This document shows, piece by piece, positions 27,060 to 35,921 of a stretch of DNA of 64,000 bases. Position numbers and translations under genes: made by a program. Positions within the stretch are counted from its first letter, which is position 1. The number at the start of each line of letters is the position of its first letter. The notes under the pieces were generated by a model. That model saw nothing but the letters and a program-made list of their open reading frames with translations, was not told the DNA's origin and made no database searches. The DNA is from Mesorhizobium sp. YM1C-6-2 (GTDB lineage: Bacteria; Pseudomonadota; Alphaproteobacteria; Rhizobiales; Rhizobiaceae): the NCBI RefSeq assembly GCF_003666685.1, contig NZ_RCIZ01000001.1, forward strand, positions 310,001-374,000, written 5' to 3'.

Positions 27060-27781
27060 TGTTCTTGCTCCGCTGTAGGGGCCTTCCAGAAGGGTATTCC
27101 AATGCGATGCCCTACCTCGGCATCAGCCGTGTAGACAGGATACCCGCGCTCAACGAGACTTCGCAGTGTTTTCGCGTCGGTATCGCCGTGGCTACGTTGC
27201 AAATTGGCATCATTGTAGACGTGACCAGAGGAAAGAGGGCTAATTCCGCTTATGATAACTGCCGGTGCACCGCTAGCCAATGCGAACAGGACACCTGTTA
27301 TACCATTTGAAAATCGATCGTTTGAAGTCAGTTCGAGGTTCAGTTTTCCGAGCACGGTGTGGTGCAGCGCCATGCGCTCCATTCTGGTCAGGATCTTCAA
27401 GTCGTCGTAGCCGTACTCCAGCTCGCGGAGTGCTGACGTCAACTCCTCCAGCGGACTGGCCCAGTGGACCATGACCAGAAGCCCTGTGGAGCCACCACGC
27501 ACGGCACCTCTGACCGACATCGCATTCGTATTTTGACCTTGCAACTGGTTTCTGGTCATGAATGTGACATCGGGCTTCTCCCGGCCCCACTCGCGGCTTA
27601 CGACTTGCGAACCGTTGATCGTGATGACGTGGTAGCCCGGATTGAACCCCAGCGGAACAGAGGATATGGGCGCCGATCCCACCACGACGACTGGACGTTC
27701 GAACCCACCATCATAACGAGGGGCGGTTGGCTTCTCCCAATAAAATCTGAGCGTCCGAAAAACGTGCTCTCTGATTTTCAT
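27056..27781 (-). CDS. sialyltransferase-like (GT42/DUF115-type) protein, copy B
   Basis: Protein of 241 residues, a paralog of copy A. It shares VVVVGSAPISSVP (about residue 31), a mid-protein basic region, FSNGITGVLFALASG then VIISGISP (about residue 155), and a later SHGDTDAKTLRSL segment with the His and Asp expected in the GT42 fold. It ends with VYTADAEVG, like the end of that domain. No signal peptide. It is the first gene of a two-gene minus-strand operon with the GT8-like gene. Function is inferred from fold-like motifs only; DUF115-type transferases are an alternative. Confidence 0.6.
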   Translation of the reverse strand: MKIREHVFRTLRFYWEKPTAPRYDGGFERPVVVVGSAPISSVPLGFNPGYHVITINGSQVVSREWGREKPDVTFMTRNQLQGQNTNAMSVRGAVRGGSTGLLVMVHWASPLEELTSALRELEYGYDDLKILTRMERMALHHTVLGKLNLELTSNDRFSNGITGVLFALASGAPAVIISGISPLSSGHVYNDANLQRSHGDTDAKTLRSLVERGYPVYTADAEVGHRIGIPFWKAPTAEQEH

Positions 27782-28698
27782 AGATCCTCCCAGAGCACTT
27801 ATTGACCGGGTTTCCCACGCTGCTCATGCGCATCTCGACATCCCCGATCCATTTGTTGAAGACGCGACGGAGTTGATTCCTTCCGGGACATCGAATTGGT
27901 CCGATGGCGCGCCGTCTCAGGTGAAGATGCGAACGATGTCTACTCCATAGTCCTCTAAGGCCCTCTTTTGCTACATGCTGGAGGTCGGCCCGTTCTGCAT
28001 CACGTGGGTGAAGCTCTCCATAAGATCGAGAAGAATCGTGTGCGGCAGGCGCAGCAATCTGTTGCGGCCTCGCGCTGAGGCAGGTCGCCGAAGGCGCACG
28101 ATATGAAACTACTGCCTGTCTATTGCCGGATTTTCAAGGGGTGGCTGATGCGCCGGCCAACAAGCACCATCCACATCTGCCACCCGCTTGAAGCGTCTCA
28201 ATCGGCTGATCGCCAGCCAGCGCTTGGCCGTCGAAGAACCTTACGGGGCTGAGTGCCGTCAGCTATCGCGGCTGGCCACGGCGACCATCCAGATCCTCGT
28301 CGCCGTGATGGCATTCAATATGCGCTGCTGGTGACGCTCGCGGCCTAGTCGACGAGCGAAGTGCGCCGGAAATCCTGAAACGAAACCAGCTTCCAGCCCG
28401 CAAAACCGAAATCTGCTGCAACGACCGCAACGTTGCGAGTTGAGCCGGAGGCTTCCGGCAGGCCGGAATAACGCAACAGGCCCAATTGGGAGACTGGAAG
28501 CCGATCGGCAATGAGACGCCAGGCTGCCATTGGGACAGAGCTTGTTGACGATCGGAAGGTCCCCAACCATGGCGAGTTCTGAGCGGGCGGCGTCATGATG
28601 GTTCTTGCAATACGAACAGATCAGATTCCCGCGCCCGCTTCGCCTTGGCGAACGAATTTCGTGTTGATGTTCCTCTCGATGTCGGACAGCCGGCAAAT
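27782..28698. other. 917-base degenerate stretch, no intact gene
   Basis: No intact gene. Coding-like scraps remain on both strands: on the plus strand about 28,150-28,340 a frame with RLNRLIASQRLAVE and ATATIQILVAVMAFNM that resembles the C-terminal end of a transposase; on the minus strand about 28,345-28,470 a frame with TRNVAVVAADFGFAGW. Both lack starts. The stretch looks like an old insertion scar between the glycan locus and the sugar-acid operon. Confidence 0.45.
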
Positions 28699-29907
28699 CT
28701 AGACGCGGCTGACGACACGCACTGCGTCATTTGCCTTGAAGCGTTCCTCGTTTAGCGCCGTGCCGAGGCCTGGTCCTTGCATAGGCAGCGCAAAACCCTT
28801 CTCGAATACCGGCATGGTGTCGAGGATCTCCTTGTACCAGCCGGTGTAGAAAGCGCGCACTGTCTCCTGCACAAGCGCGTTCGGCGCATTCAGCGAGAGA
28901 TGGATCGATGCGACCAGGGTCACCGGGCCGACGCAGTCATGCGGCGCGACCGGCAGGTCGAAGGCTTCTGCCATGGTCGCGATTTTCTTCGCCTCGCTGA
29001 TACCGCCGACCCACGACAGGTCGAGCATGACGATGTCGGTGGCCCTCCGCTCCATCAGGTCGCGAAAGATCGGACGCGTGGCGAGCGTTTCGGATGCGCA
29101 GACCGGGCTTCTCACCTTGGAACGTATGTCAGCCAGCCCGGCGGGGTTGTTCATCTTGATAAGGTCTTCGAGCCAGAACGGTTCGTAGTCGGCGATCGCA
29201 TGGGCGATCTTGATTGCCGTCGGAACGTTCCAGAGCGAATGGAACTCGGCCATGATGTCGATCTTGTCGCCGACGGCTCGCCGCACCTTCTCGTAGGGCT
29301 CCAGCGCCTTCTTCATGTCGGCGGCTGAAATATAGAGGCCACCCGTCTTCTCCGCGGGAATATCGAACGGCCATATCTTCATCGCCGTTATGTCCTGCTC
29401 CAGCAGGCTGTGGGCCAGTTCGTCGGCGTTGTTGAGGAAGGCGTCCAGGTCCTCATAGGGTCCCTCTTGCGCGGGGTTCGCCAAACCCCAGTTTGCCGTG
29501 CTTTGACTGATGCGCGACCCGCGTACGTACTTGTAGCCGGCGCAGGTGTTGTAGATGCGCACCTTGTCGCGTGAGAGCCCTCCAAGCAGTTGGTGGATGG
29601 GCTGGCTCGTCGCCTTCCCGAAAATATCCCACAATGCGAAGTCGATCGCCGAGGTGCCGCGCATCTCGACGCCGGTTCCGGAAAAACCGACGAAGGAGTT
29701 GAGGAGGAAGCGGCTGTGACGGTCGATCTCCAACGGATTCTTGCCGAGCAGGTATGGCGCCGCCGTCTCGTGGATGTAGCTCTCGACGGCACGCGCGCCG
29801 AAAAACGTTTCGCCGAGGCCGACAATCCCGTCGTCGGTGACGACCTGAACCCAGAGCAGGTTCGGAAACTCCTCGAGCCGGAGCGTTTCAATGGCGTCAA
29901 TCTTCAC
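28699..29907 (-). CDS. mandelate racemase/enolase-superfamily sugar-acid dehydratase
   Basis: Enolase-superfamily enzyme of 402 residues. The N-terminal capping domain is followed by a TIM barrel with metal ligands in DIMAEFHSLWN, WLEDLI and CASETLATR, and a probable His-Asp pair (MLDLSWVGGISE and PVAPHDC) of the mandelate racemase subgroup. It probably dehydrates a sugar acid; the substrate cannot be named. The start is GTG 29907 behind an AGAAAGGAAAT ribosome site; an upstream frame extension is not coding. It overlaps the GntR gene by 11 bases. Confidence 0.82.
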   Translation of the reverse strand: MKIDAIETLRLEEFPNLLWVQVVTDDGIVGLGETFFGARAVESYIHETAAPYLLGKNPLEIDRHSRFLLNSFVGFSGTGVEMRGTSAIDFALWDIFGKATSQPIHQLLGGLSRDKVRIYNTCAGYKYVRGSRISQSTANWGLANPAQEGPYEDLDAFLNNADELAHSLLEQDITAMKIWPFDIPAEKTGGLYISAADMKKALEPYEKVRRAVGDKIDIMAEFHSLWNVPTAIKIAHAIADYEPFWLEDLIKMNNPAGLADIRSKVRSPVCASETLATRPIFRDLMERRATDIVMLDLSWVGGISEAKKIATMAEAFDLPVAPHDCVGPVTLVASIHLSLNAPNALVQETVRAFYTGWYKEILDTMPVFEKGFALPMQGPGLGTALNEERFKANDAVRVVSRV

Positions 29908-30673
29908 CGGTATTTCCTTTCTGGAGTGATCGGCTGCGCCGCGTTGCGGCCGTACCTTTGGTCGCGAGCCGTTGCAGAGCTTCGCGCATATCGTTCTGTG
30001 CCGTTTCGATGATCGATCGCGCGGCCGTATCGGCGGCTTCGGCGTTCCCTTCGGAGATCGCCTCTGCCAGGGCAGCATGCAGCGGCAGGGACGCGCTTTC
30101 GATGTGTTTGGAGTCCCAGCCACCTTCTGAATAGAGGTCGAGAGTGGTCTGGATGAGGATGTCTACCAGGGGCGCAAGCCGGGACAGGAAAGTGTTATGG
30201 CACGCGCCGAGGATCAAGGTGTGGAATTCGATGTCGGCCCTGGAGAATGCCTGCGACCGTCCTTCCGCTGCTGCCATGTGCTGGTAGGCTTCGCGGATTG
30301 AGCGCTTCTCGCTATAGCTAGCTCGGGTCGCCGCAAAGCGGGCAGCCGCCGGCTCGAACAGCAAGCGCAGTTCCGTGAGATCCTCGGCAACGACGCCTGC
30401 CTCGCGAAAGCTCAATCGCCAGCCGAGCACCTGGGGATCGAACATGTTCCACAGGCTTTCCGGAAGAACGCGGCTGCCCAGCTTGGGCGCTACCTCCACC
30501 ATTCCCTTGGCGGCGAGCGTCTTCACGGCTTCACGTACGATGGTGCGGCTGACGCCGAGTTGCTCGCAGAGTTTCTGCTCGATGGGCAAAGCCGCGCCGA
30601 CCGGGAAGCGTTCGCTGACGATCCACTCGGCAATGCGGTCGACCGCGAAGGCGTGCATGTTTCCCTGTTTCAT
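29897..30673 (-). CDS. GntR-family (FadR/FCD) regulator
   Basis: Transcription factor of 258 residues: N-terminal winged HTH (EQLGVSRTIVREAVKTLAAKGM) and a C-terminal all-helical FCD domain with the metal-binding residues (DIEFHTLILGACHN). This class senses sugar acids, matching the adjacent enolase-family enzyme and TRAP transporter. It lies 9 bases after the truncated permease gene and overlaps the dehydratase gene. Confidence 0.87.
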   Translation of the reverse strand: MKQGNMHAFAVDRIAEWIVSERFPVGAALPIEQKLCEQLGVSRTIVREAVKTLAAKGMVEVAPKLGSRVLPESLWNMFDPQVLGWRLSFREAGVVAEDLTELRLLFEPAAARFAATRASYSEKRSIREAYQHMAAAEGRSQAFSRADIEFHTLILGACHNTFLSRLAPLVDILIQTTLDLYSEGGWDSKHIESASLPLHAALAEAISEGNAEAADTAARSIIETAQNDMREALQRLATKGTAATRRSRSLQKGNTGED

Positions 30674-30682
30674 CGTGGGTCC

Positions 30683-31384
30683 CTATTTCAGAGCCATGGG
30701 CAGCCAGGTCGACAATGCCGGCACCAGCACAATCACCGCCAGCGCCGCCAGCACCGCCACAAAAAACGGCATCATCCGCGTGACGACGCGTCCCGACGGA
30801 ATTTCCAGAAGCTGCGCCACGACGAACACGCACAGGCCGACCGGCGGCGTCACCAGGCCGATGGTCAGTGCGAAGATCATCACGATGCCGAAATGGAGCG
30901 GGTCGATACCGAGATGGGTCACGATCGGCTGGAAGATCGGCACCAGCAGGACGATTGCCGGTCCGGGTTCTAGTGCTAACCCCGCGACCAGCAGCACACC
31001 CACGGCGACGAAGAGGAACAACAGCGGCGTCTCGGAGAACAGCGCGATGACGTCGGCCATGAAGCCGGCCAACCCGCCGATGGCCAGAACCTGCGATAGG
31101 ATGTTGGACGCACCGAGGATGATGTAGATCGACGCCGACAGGCGGGCCGTGGTCACCAGCGAGGCCAGGAGTTGTCGCGCGTCGAGCGTCCGGTAGACGA
31201 CCATGCCGAGCAGGAGCGCATAGGCGACTGCGATGCCGCCGGCCTCCGTCACCGTGAACACGCCGGCGACGGCGCCGCGGAACAGGGCGATGGGCATGAG
31301 CAGGACGAGCAAGGTGTCGAGGAGCGTCTGACTAGCCGAGCGTTCGCGCATCGCGCTGGCAGGGCGCGGAAAGTCTTGCTGGAG
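30683..31384 (-). pseudogene. TRAP transporter large permease DctM, 5'-truncated
   Basis: C-terminal half (about 230 residues) of a TRAP-type DctM permease, normally about 425 residues. Membrane segments and family motifs remain (GVFTVTEAGGIAVAYALL, PPVGLCVFVVAQL). The sequence stops resembling DctM at about 31,372-31,395, where a phage-like gene begins on the other strand. The partner dctP and dctQ genes, expected upstream, are missing, so the transporter is lost. Confidence 0.85.
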
Positions 31385-31413
31385 CGTTCGACCCGAACAT
31401 TCCCGCGATCGAG

Positions 31414-31716
31414 ATGATGTCGAACATGCTCGCATTTCAGTACGCGAAGCTTCAGGGCGCTGACCGTCTCAGCAACGAGATGTTGCGCACCGCGCGCGCC
31501 GCGCTCGGCCTTGAGGGCATGACTTCCAACCAGGCGTCCTCAGTCGCCCGGCTCAACCAGGCGATCGAAATGATTGAGCGCCAGGAGACCATCCTGAGCG
31601 GCGCTCGACGCGGCGGCGTGAACGCGGTTGGCGTGACGGCGCCGCCGGCTCCCACTCCCATGCCAGTCTCGAATGGCGGCATCGACGATCTCGTGAATAA
31701 GTACAGGTCAAAGTGA
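31414..31716 (+). CDS. phage protein, probably 5'-truncated
   Basis: Open frame of 100 residues from ATG 31414; the frame stays open upstream (FDPNIPAIEMM) without a good start, so it is probably the C-terminal end of a longer phage protein cut at about 31,385. Helical, with MLRTARAALGLEG and LNQAIEMIERQE, then a Pro-rich linker and a short tail DDLVNKYRSK. The stop directly abuts the next phage gene (start 31717). Function unknown; probably virion-associated from context. Confidence 0.6.
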   Translation: MMSNMLAFQYAKLQGADRLSNEMLRTARAALGLEGMTSNQASSVARLNQAIEMIERQETILSGARRGGVNAVGVTAPPAPTPMPVSNGGIDDLVNKYRSK

Positions 31717-34626
31717 ATGGCTTCGCTCGCGGAACTGGAGGACGCGCTCCGCAACGCCGACGCCGCTGGCGACGCTGACGCGGCGCGGCAGTTGGCTGAC
31801 GAAATCGTGCGGATGCGAGGTGCACAGCCCGCCGCACCCGCGGCGGACTCGCCGGCTGCTGCCACTGCCGCGCCCGCGGCGGCGCAGCAGGACGATTCGT
31901 CGTGGCTGACGAGCCTGCTCGGCGCGGCCGACTACGCCGACAACACCGCCGCGCACATGCTGGATCAGGGCCGCGGCGGCGTCGCGTCCGTTCTAGGCTT
32001 CCCGGTCGACATGGTGAACGCCGGCCTGGGCCTGGCCGGAATGGGCAGTGAACACCCCTTCCTCGGCTCTGAGATGATCGACGACATCATCGGCGCTCCG
32101 GCGACTGCTGCGCGCGCCGTCACGGGCCGCGAAGAAGTCGTCCCGCAAGACGCTTTCCAGCGCATCGCCGGCCGTGTTGGGCGCGAGATCGGCGCGACAG
32201 CCGTTCCGCTCGGCGGCTCTTTGCTGGCAGCCGAGCGAATGGGCGCGGATGCCGTTCGGCGCTCCGGCCCGTTGACGCGGTTTTTCGTCGAACCCGCAGT
32301 AGCCAATCCGGCTGGTCTGGTCGGACGGGAGGCCAAGTATGCCGTCGGCTCCGGGCTCGGCGCCGGCATCGCAAACGAAGCCGCCGGCAACCCGCAGGTC
32401 GGCGACAACTTCTGGTCCGATTTTCTCGGTTCGCTCGGCGGCGTCGGCCTGACGGCCGCCGGCGACAACATCCTGTCGGCGTTCCGCAATGCCTACGCCA
32501 CCGCGACCAACAAGCCGGCGCTGATGGACGAAGTGGCCGGGCAGGAAGTCGTCGATCGCATCATCAACAACTCGACCGATCTCGGCGCGCAATACGCCGA
32601 CACGGGCGCGGTCGACACGCGAACGCTGGCCGACCAGTTGCGCCAGCCGTCGCCGGTGGAGCGCGCCGTGCCGGGCTACACCGCCAATATCGGCGATCGC
32701 GCGCAAGACCCGCTCCTGATGACTATGGTCCAGAACCAGGACATGCTAACGCCCGGCGCCGCCAACACGCGCCGCGTCGGCAATGAAACGGCCGTGTCCG
32801 ATGTCATGCAGGCCATCTCGCCGGACGGCGACCCCGCGCAATTCCGCGCCGCGCTGTCGGCCAACCGAGACGCGCAGCTTGCCGAAGCGGCAGACGCCGA
32901 GGAAGTGGCGCGGCTGATCTTCGGTGAAGCGCAGCAGGCGGCGCAGCCGCAACTGGCCGACGCTACCGCACGGGGCTCGACCCTGCGCGCCGGCCTTCAG
33001 GATTCCTACGACGCTGCCAATCGACAGGTGCAGGAGGCGTTCGCCCCGATCAACGAGGCCGACGCCCAGGTTCCGATCCAGCCGCTCGCCGAGCGCTTCG
33101 GCCGAACGACCGGCAACCTGCCGCTGAACGACCGCCAGCGCTTCCTGCCGCAGGAAGCCGGTGTTCCGAACCAGCTTCTGCCGGTCGACGACGCCGGCGA
33201 AGTCATCGCAGACGCCACGGTGCCGCTGCGCGAGATCACCAGCACGCGCTCCGGCCTGTCGGACGACATCCGCACCGCCGAGGCCGCCGGCAACCGCCAG
33301 CAGGCCCGCGTCGCCCGCCAGTTCCGCGACCAGACCGACACGTTCCTGGACGAAGCGATGCCGCCTGAACTGCGCGAGCAGTACGACACGGCCCGGGCGA
33401 CCCGCCGCGATGTCGGCGACCGCTTCGAGCGTCCCGGCACGGGCATCGCAGGAGCTTTGCAGCGCCGCGAGGGCGGAGGCTACCGCATTGACGATAAAGC
33501 CGTCGCCAGCCGGTTCGCGCAGCCCGACCAGGGCAATCTCAATGACCTGAACGCGCTGCTGCGCGAAGCGGGCACCGATCCGCGCGTGCGCGGCGCGCTG
33601 GCCGACGAAGTGCTGTCGGACATCCAGACGCGCGGTCTGGCTGAGAAGCCCGAGCAGTTGGCCCGTTACATGGAGCAGCGCGGCGTCCTGCTCGAGCAGT
33701 TCCCCGAACTGCGCGACCGCCTGACGCGGCTGCGCGCCGCCGGCGACTATCGCGGCGGCGTCGAAGCCGCCAGCGCCGAGACGCAGCGCCGACTGACCAC
33801 GCCGGGCCGCTCCGCGCAGGCCAGCTATCTGCGCTACGGCGACGAAGCGACGGTCGACGCGGTGCGCAACCTGACGGCGGGGCCGAGCCCGCGCCAGGCA
33901 ACCCGCGAACTTCTGGAGGCCGCCGGCAACTCGCCGGAAGCCCGCACCAATGCGCGCGCCGCGCTGTGGGAAGTCGTGAAGACCAAGAAGTTCTCCGCGC
34001 CGAACTCGGCTGGTGAAACGCGGTGGGATTACAAGAACCTGCGCAACTTCTTCGACGACCCGAAGGTGGCCGCCGTCGCCGACGAACTGTGGGCCGACGA
34101 TCCCGAGGGCTTGGCGAACATCAAGGAACTGTTCGGCGCGCTCGCCGGCGCCGAAGGCAGCATCCGCACGCGGGCGCCGAACTCATCCGGCACCGCCCAG
34201 GCGCTGTCCGGCAAGCTGGACCCATCCCTGACGACCACGGGCATCGCATCGCGCGCCCGCAGCGTGAGCCGCCACCAACTGTCGCCGACGATCGCCGTGG
34301 TCGACGTGGTGTCGACCTGGCTGCGCAACAAGTCGAAGAAGGTCCAGTCGCGCGCCATCGACGAGCTTGCCAGCGCCGCGTTCAACAACCCGGAACTGGC
34401 GGCCGATCTGCTGGAGAAATTCAATCCGGCCGACTATGCCACCAAGCGCCAGATGATCACGCAGAAATACGGCCTGCGCGGCACGCAGCTCTTCAACTGG
34501 CTGGACGACGATGACGAGTTGATGGACGTGATCAACGAGGGCGGAAGCGCGGACGAAAAGCGCCCGCTTGAGATTACCGTCGGACGCCCGAGTACTGAAT
34601 TCATGAACCTGCTCGGGGTACGGTGA
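31717..34626 (+). CDS. large phage virion (internal/DNA-ejection type) protein
   Basis: Protein of 969 residues, strongly charged and Ala/Arg/Asp-rich. It opens with a short helix pair (LAELEDALRNADAAGDADAA) typical of phage structural proteins, has one hydrophobic Gly/Ala-rich segment (about residues 85-115 and 180-240) and long helical repeats with many Gln and Arg. No enzymatic motif is visible. Size, composition and place beside a small phage gene suggest an internal virion or DNA-ejection protein of a podovirus-type prophage. The frame is intact despite the decay around it. Confidence 0.6.
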   Translation: MASLAELEDALRNADAAGDADAARQLADEIVRMRGAQPAAPAADSPAAATAAPAAAQQDDSSWLTSLLGAADYADNTAAHMLDQGRGGVASVLGFPVDMVNAGLGLAGMGSEHPFLGSEMIDDIIGAPATAARAVTGREEVVPQDAFQRIAGRVGREIGATAVPLGGSLLAAERMGADAVRRSGPLTRFFVEPAVANPAGLVGREAKYAVGSGLGAGIANEAAGNPQVGDNFWSDFLGSLGGVGLTAAGDNILSAFRNAYATATNKPALMDEVAGQEVVDRIINNSTDLGAQYADTGAVDTRTLADQLRQPSPVERAVPGYTANIGDRAQDPLLMTMVQNQDMLTPGAANTRRVGNETAVSDVMQAISPDGDPAQFRAALSANRDAQLAEAADAEEVARLIFGEAQQAAQPQLADATARGSTLRAGLQDSYDAANRQVQEAFAPINEADAQVPIQPLAERFGRTTGNLPLNDRQRFLPQEAGVPNQLLPVDDAGEVIADATVPLREITSTRSGLSDDIRTAEAAGNRQQARVARQFRDQTDTFLDEAMPPELREQYDTARATRRDVGDRFERPGTGIAGALQRREGGGYRIDDKAVASRFAQPDQGNLNDLNALLREAGTDPRVRGALADEVLSDIQTRGLAEKPEQLARYMEQRGVLLEQFPELRDRLTRLRAAGDYRGGVEAASAETQRRLTTPGRSAQASYLRYGDEATVDAVRNLTAGPSPRQATRELLEAAGNSPEARTNARAALWEVVKTKKFSAPNSAGETRWDYKNLRNFFDDPKVAAVADELWADDPEGLANIKELFGALAGAEGSIRTRAPNSSGTAQALSGKLDPSLTTTGIASRARSVSRHQLSPTIAVVDVVSTWLRNKSKKVQSRAIDELASAAFNNPELAADLLEKFNPADYATKRQMITQKYGLRGTQLFNWLDDDDELMDVINEGGSADEKRPLEITVGRPSTEFMNLLGVR

Positions 34627-34877
34627 TGGCACGTGGTGTCGAAACAAAACGCGGCAAGGTCCGCAGCTACGAAGGTCAACGATACGAATGCATCCGCATC
34701 GAGCCCTACCTACGTCGCGATGGGCTTATGAGTTCGGTCGCGGTGTGGCGTTCGCGCTGCGCGCAATGCGGAAGCCCGTTCGACTTCAGATCCCCGCTTC
34801 GCGTCGCACGCTTCCAACCCAACCGCCGATGTGTGCGGCATCGCCGGCCCGGGACGCGGGTTCGGCAAGCAAGATGA
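34623..34877 (+). CDS. small basic protein after the phage virion gene
   Basis: Protein of 84 residues overlapping the end of the large virion gene by four bases (ATGA). It is very basic, with a possible zinc pair CAQCGS but no second pair nearby, and an Arg-rich tail that may be read-through of decayed sequence. Probably the next gene of the phage module, perhaps truncated. Function unknown. Confidence 0.45.
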   Translation: MMARGVETKRGKVRSYEGQRYECIRIEPYLRRDGLMSSVAVWRSRCAQCGSPFDFRSPLRVARFQPNRRCVRHRRPGTRVRQAR

Positions 34878-34909
34878 TTAGCACTAGGGGGCGCAAGTGG
34901 TTCGAAACG

Positions 34910-35899
34910 TCATTCTGTCCCGGCCTTTAGCTCGATTTCAAAATGGCGATTCCAAATTTCATTAAGTTGTTTTGCAACGGACGGGTCCGACACTCCCGCG
35001 GAAAGTAGACCATTTACCAAGGCATCCAGTCGGCCATCTGACCGGAAGTATACTTTCTCTGCGCCCGGCCCAAATTGTTCGATGCCCACCTGGTTCATGA
35101 CCATGCCAAAGAGGTCAAGGACGCGGCAATACTGGACGCGATCGAGCGTCGGCTTTTCGCCGACGACTCGCCAGCATGCCACCGAACTTGACTCCAGACC
35201 ACTAATCCCAACTTCCCGATAGCGGGTGATCGCGTTTCTCGTCGCTCTGCCGACATTCGCCTGATCGATGCCGGGTATCGCAGGCAAAGGTGGTTCCGCA
35301 GGTGCCGTTGCCTGGTGATTTTCTTCAGTACTCGGTCCGAGCGATACGACGGGGATTCCCAAGAGTTCGGCGTCACGGAACGAAAGCCATTGCATGCCTT
35401 CTGGCGGCGCCGAAGTCACGTATCGAACAACGTTTTGACCCAACCCCAGTTCGCCTAGGTACAGGCCCACGAGCGCATTACCCAAGCCCGATTCCTTGCG
35501 GACATCCGTTCCAACGTATGCAACATGAAATCCAATCCGCGCCTCATCCGAAGCGAACTTTTTCCTACCCGCTATCCAAGCGAGAGCACAGGCAGAAGCG
35601 CACACGTCGGTGGCGGCCGTCGAAAGGCCTCGAGAAAATATCTCTCGGCCAATAGCTATCCCAGCTTCCAAATCTCCTCCTTCCGAATTGAGATATACAG
35701 CAACTGTCCCATCAGGGACTTTCCTGACAATGTTATTAAACTTGGTCAGGTCAGGGGCTGTAATATCTCCAACTACTGATATTATCGTCAGCACGTCGCC
35801 ACCTGCACCGACTTCCGATTCGACCGAAATCTCTGCGGCTCGCGATTGACCGAATCCCAACGCCGCCAAGACGGCTAAGGCCATTATAGAATGTTGCAT
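34910..35899 (-). CDS. exported ClpP-like serine protease-fold protein
   Basis: Protein of 329 residues with signal peptide (IMALAVLAALGFGQSRAAE), then a ClpP/crotonase-like domain: an oxyanion-type YLNSEGGDLEAGIAIG, the nucleophile Ser in VCASACALAWIAG (about residue 98) and His in ARIGFHVAYVG (about residue 118). The catalytic pair is in the usual order, so it may be an active periplasmic protease or amidase. The C-terminal third is unique. GC content is visibly below that of the nos or phage genes, suggesting recent transfer. Start 35899 is chosen for the signal peptide. Confidence 0.75.
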   Translation of the reverse strand: MQHSIMALAVLAALGFGQSRAAEISVESEVGAGGDVLTIISVVGDITAPDLTKFNNIVRKVPDGTVAVYLNSEGGDLEAGIAIGREIFSRGLSTAATDVCASACALAWIAGRKKFASDEARIGFHVAYVGTDVRKESGLGNALVGLYLGELGLGQNVVRYVTSAPPEGMQWLSFRDAELLGIPVVSLGPSTEENHQATAPAEPPLPAIPGIDQANVGRATRNAITRYREVGISGLESSSVACWRVVGEKPTLDRVQYCRVLDLFGMVMNQVGIEQFGPGAEKVYFRSDGRLDALVNGLLSAGVSDPSVAKQLNEIWNRHFEIELKAGTE

Positions 35900-35921
35900 C
35901 AGTGGAACCCACCGCCCGACG

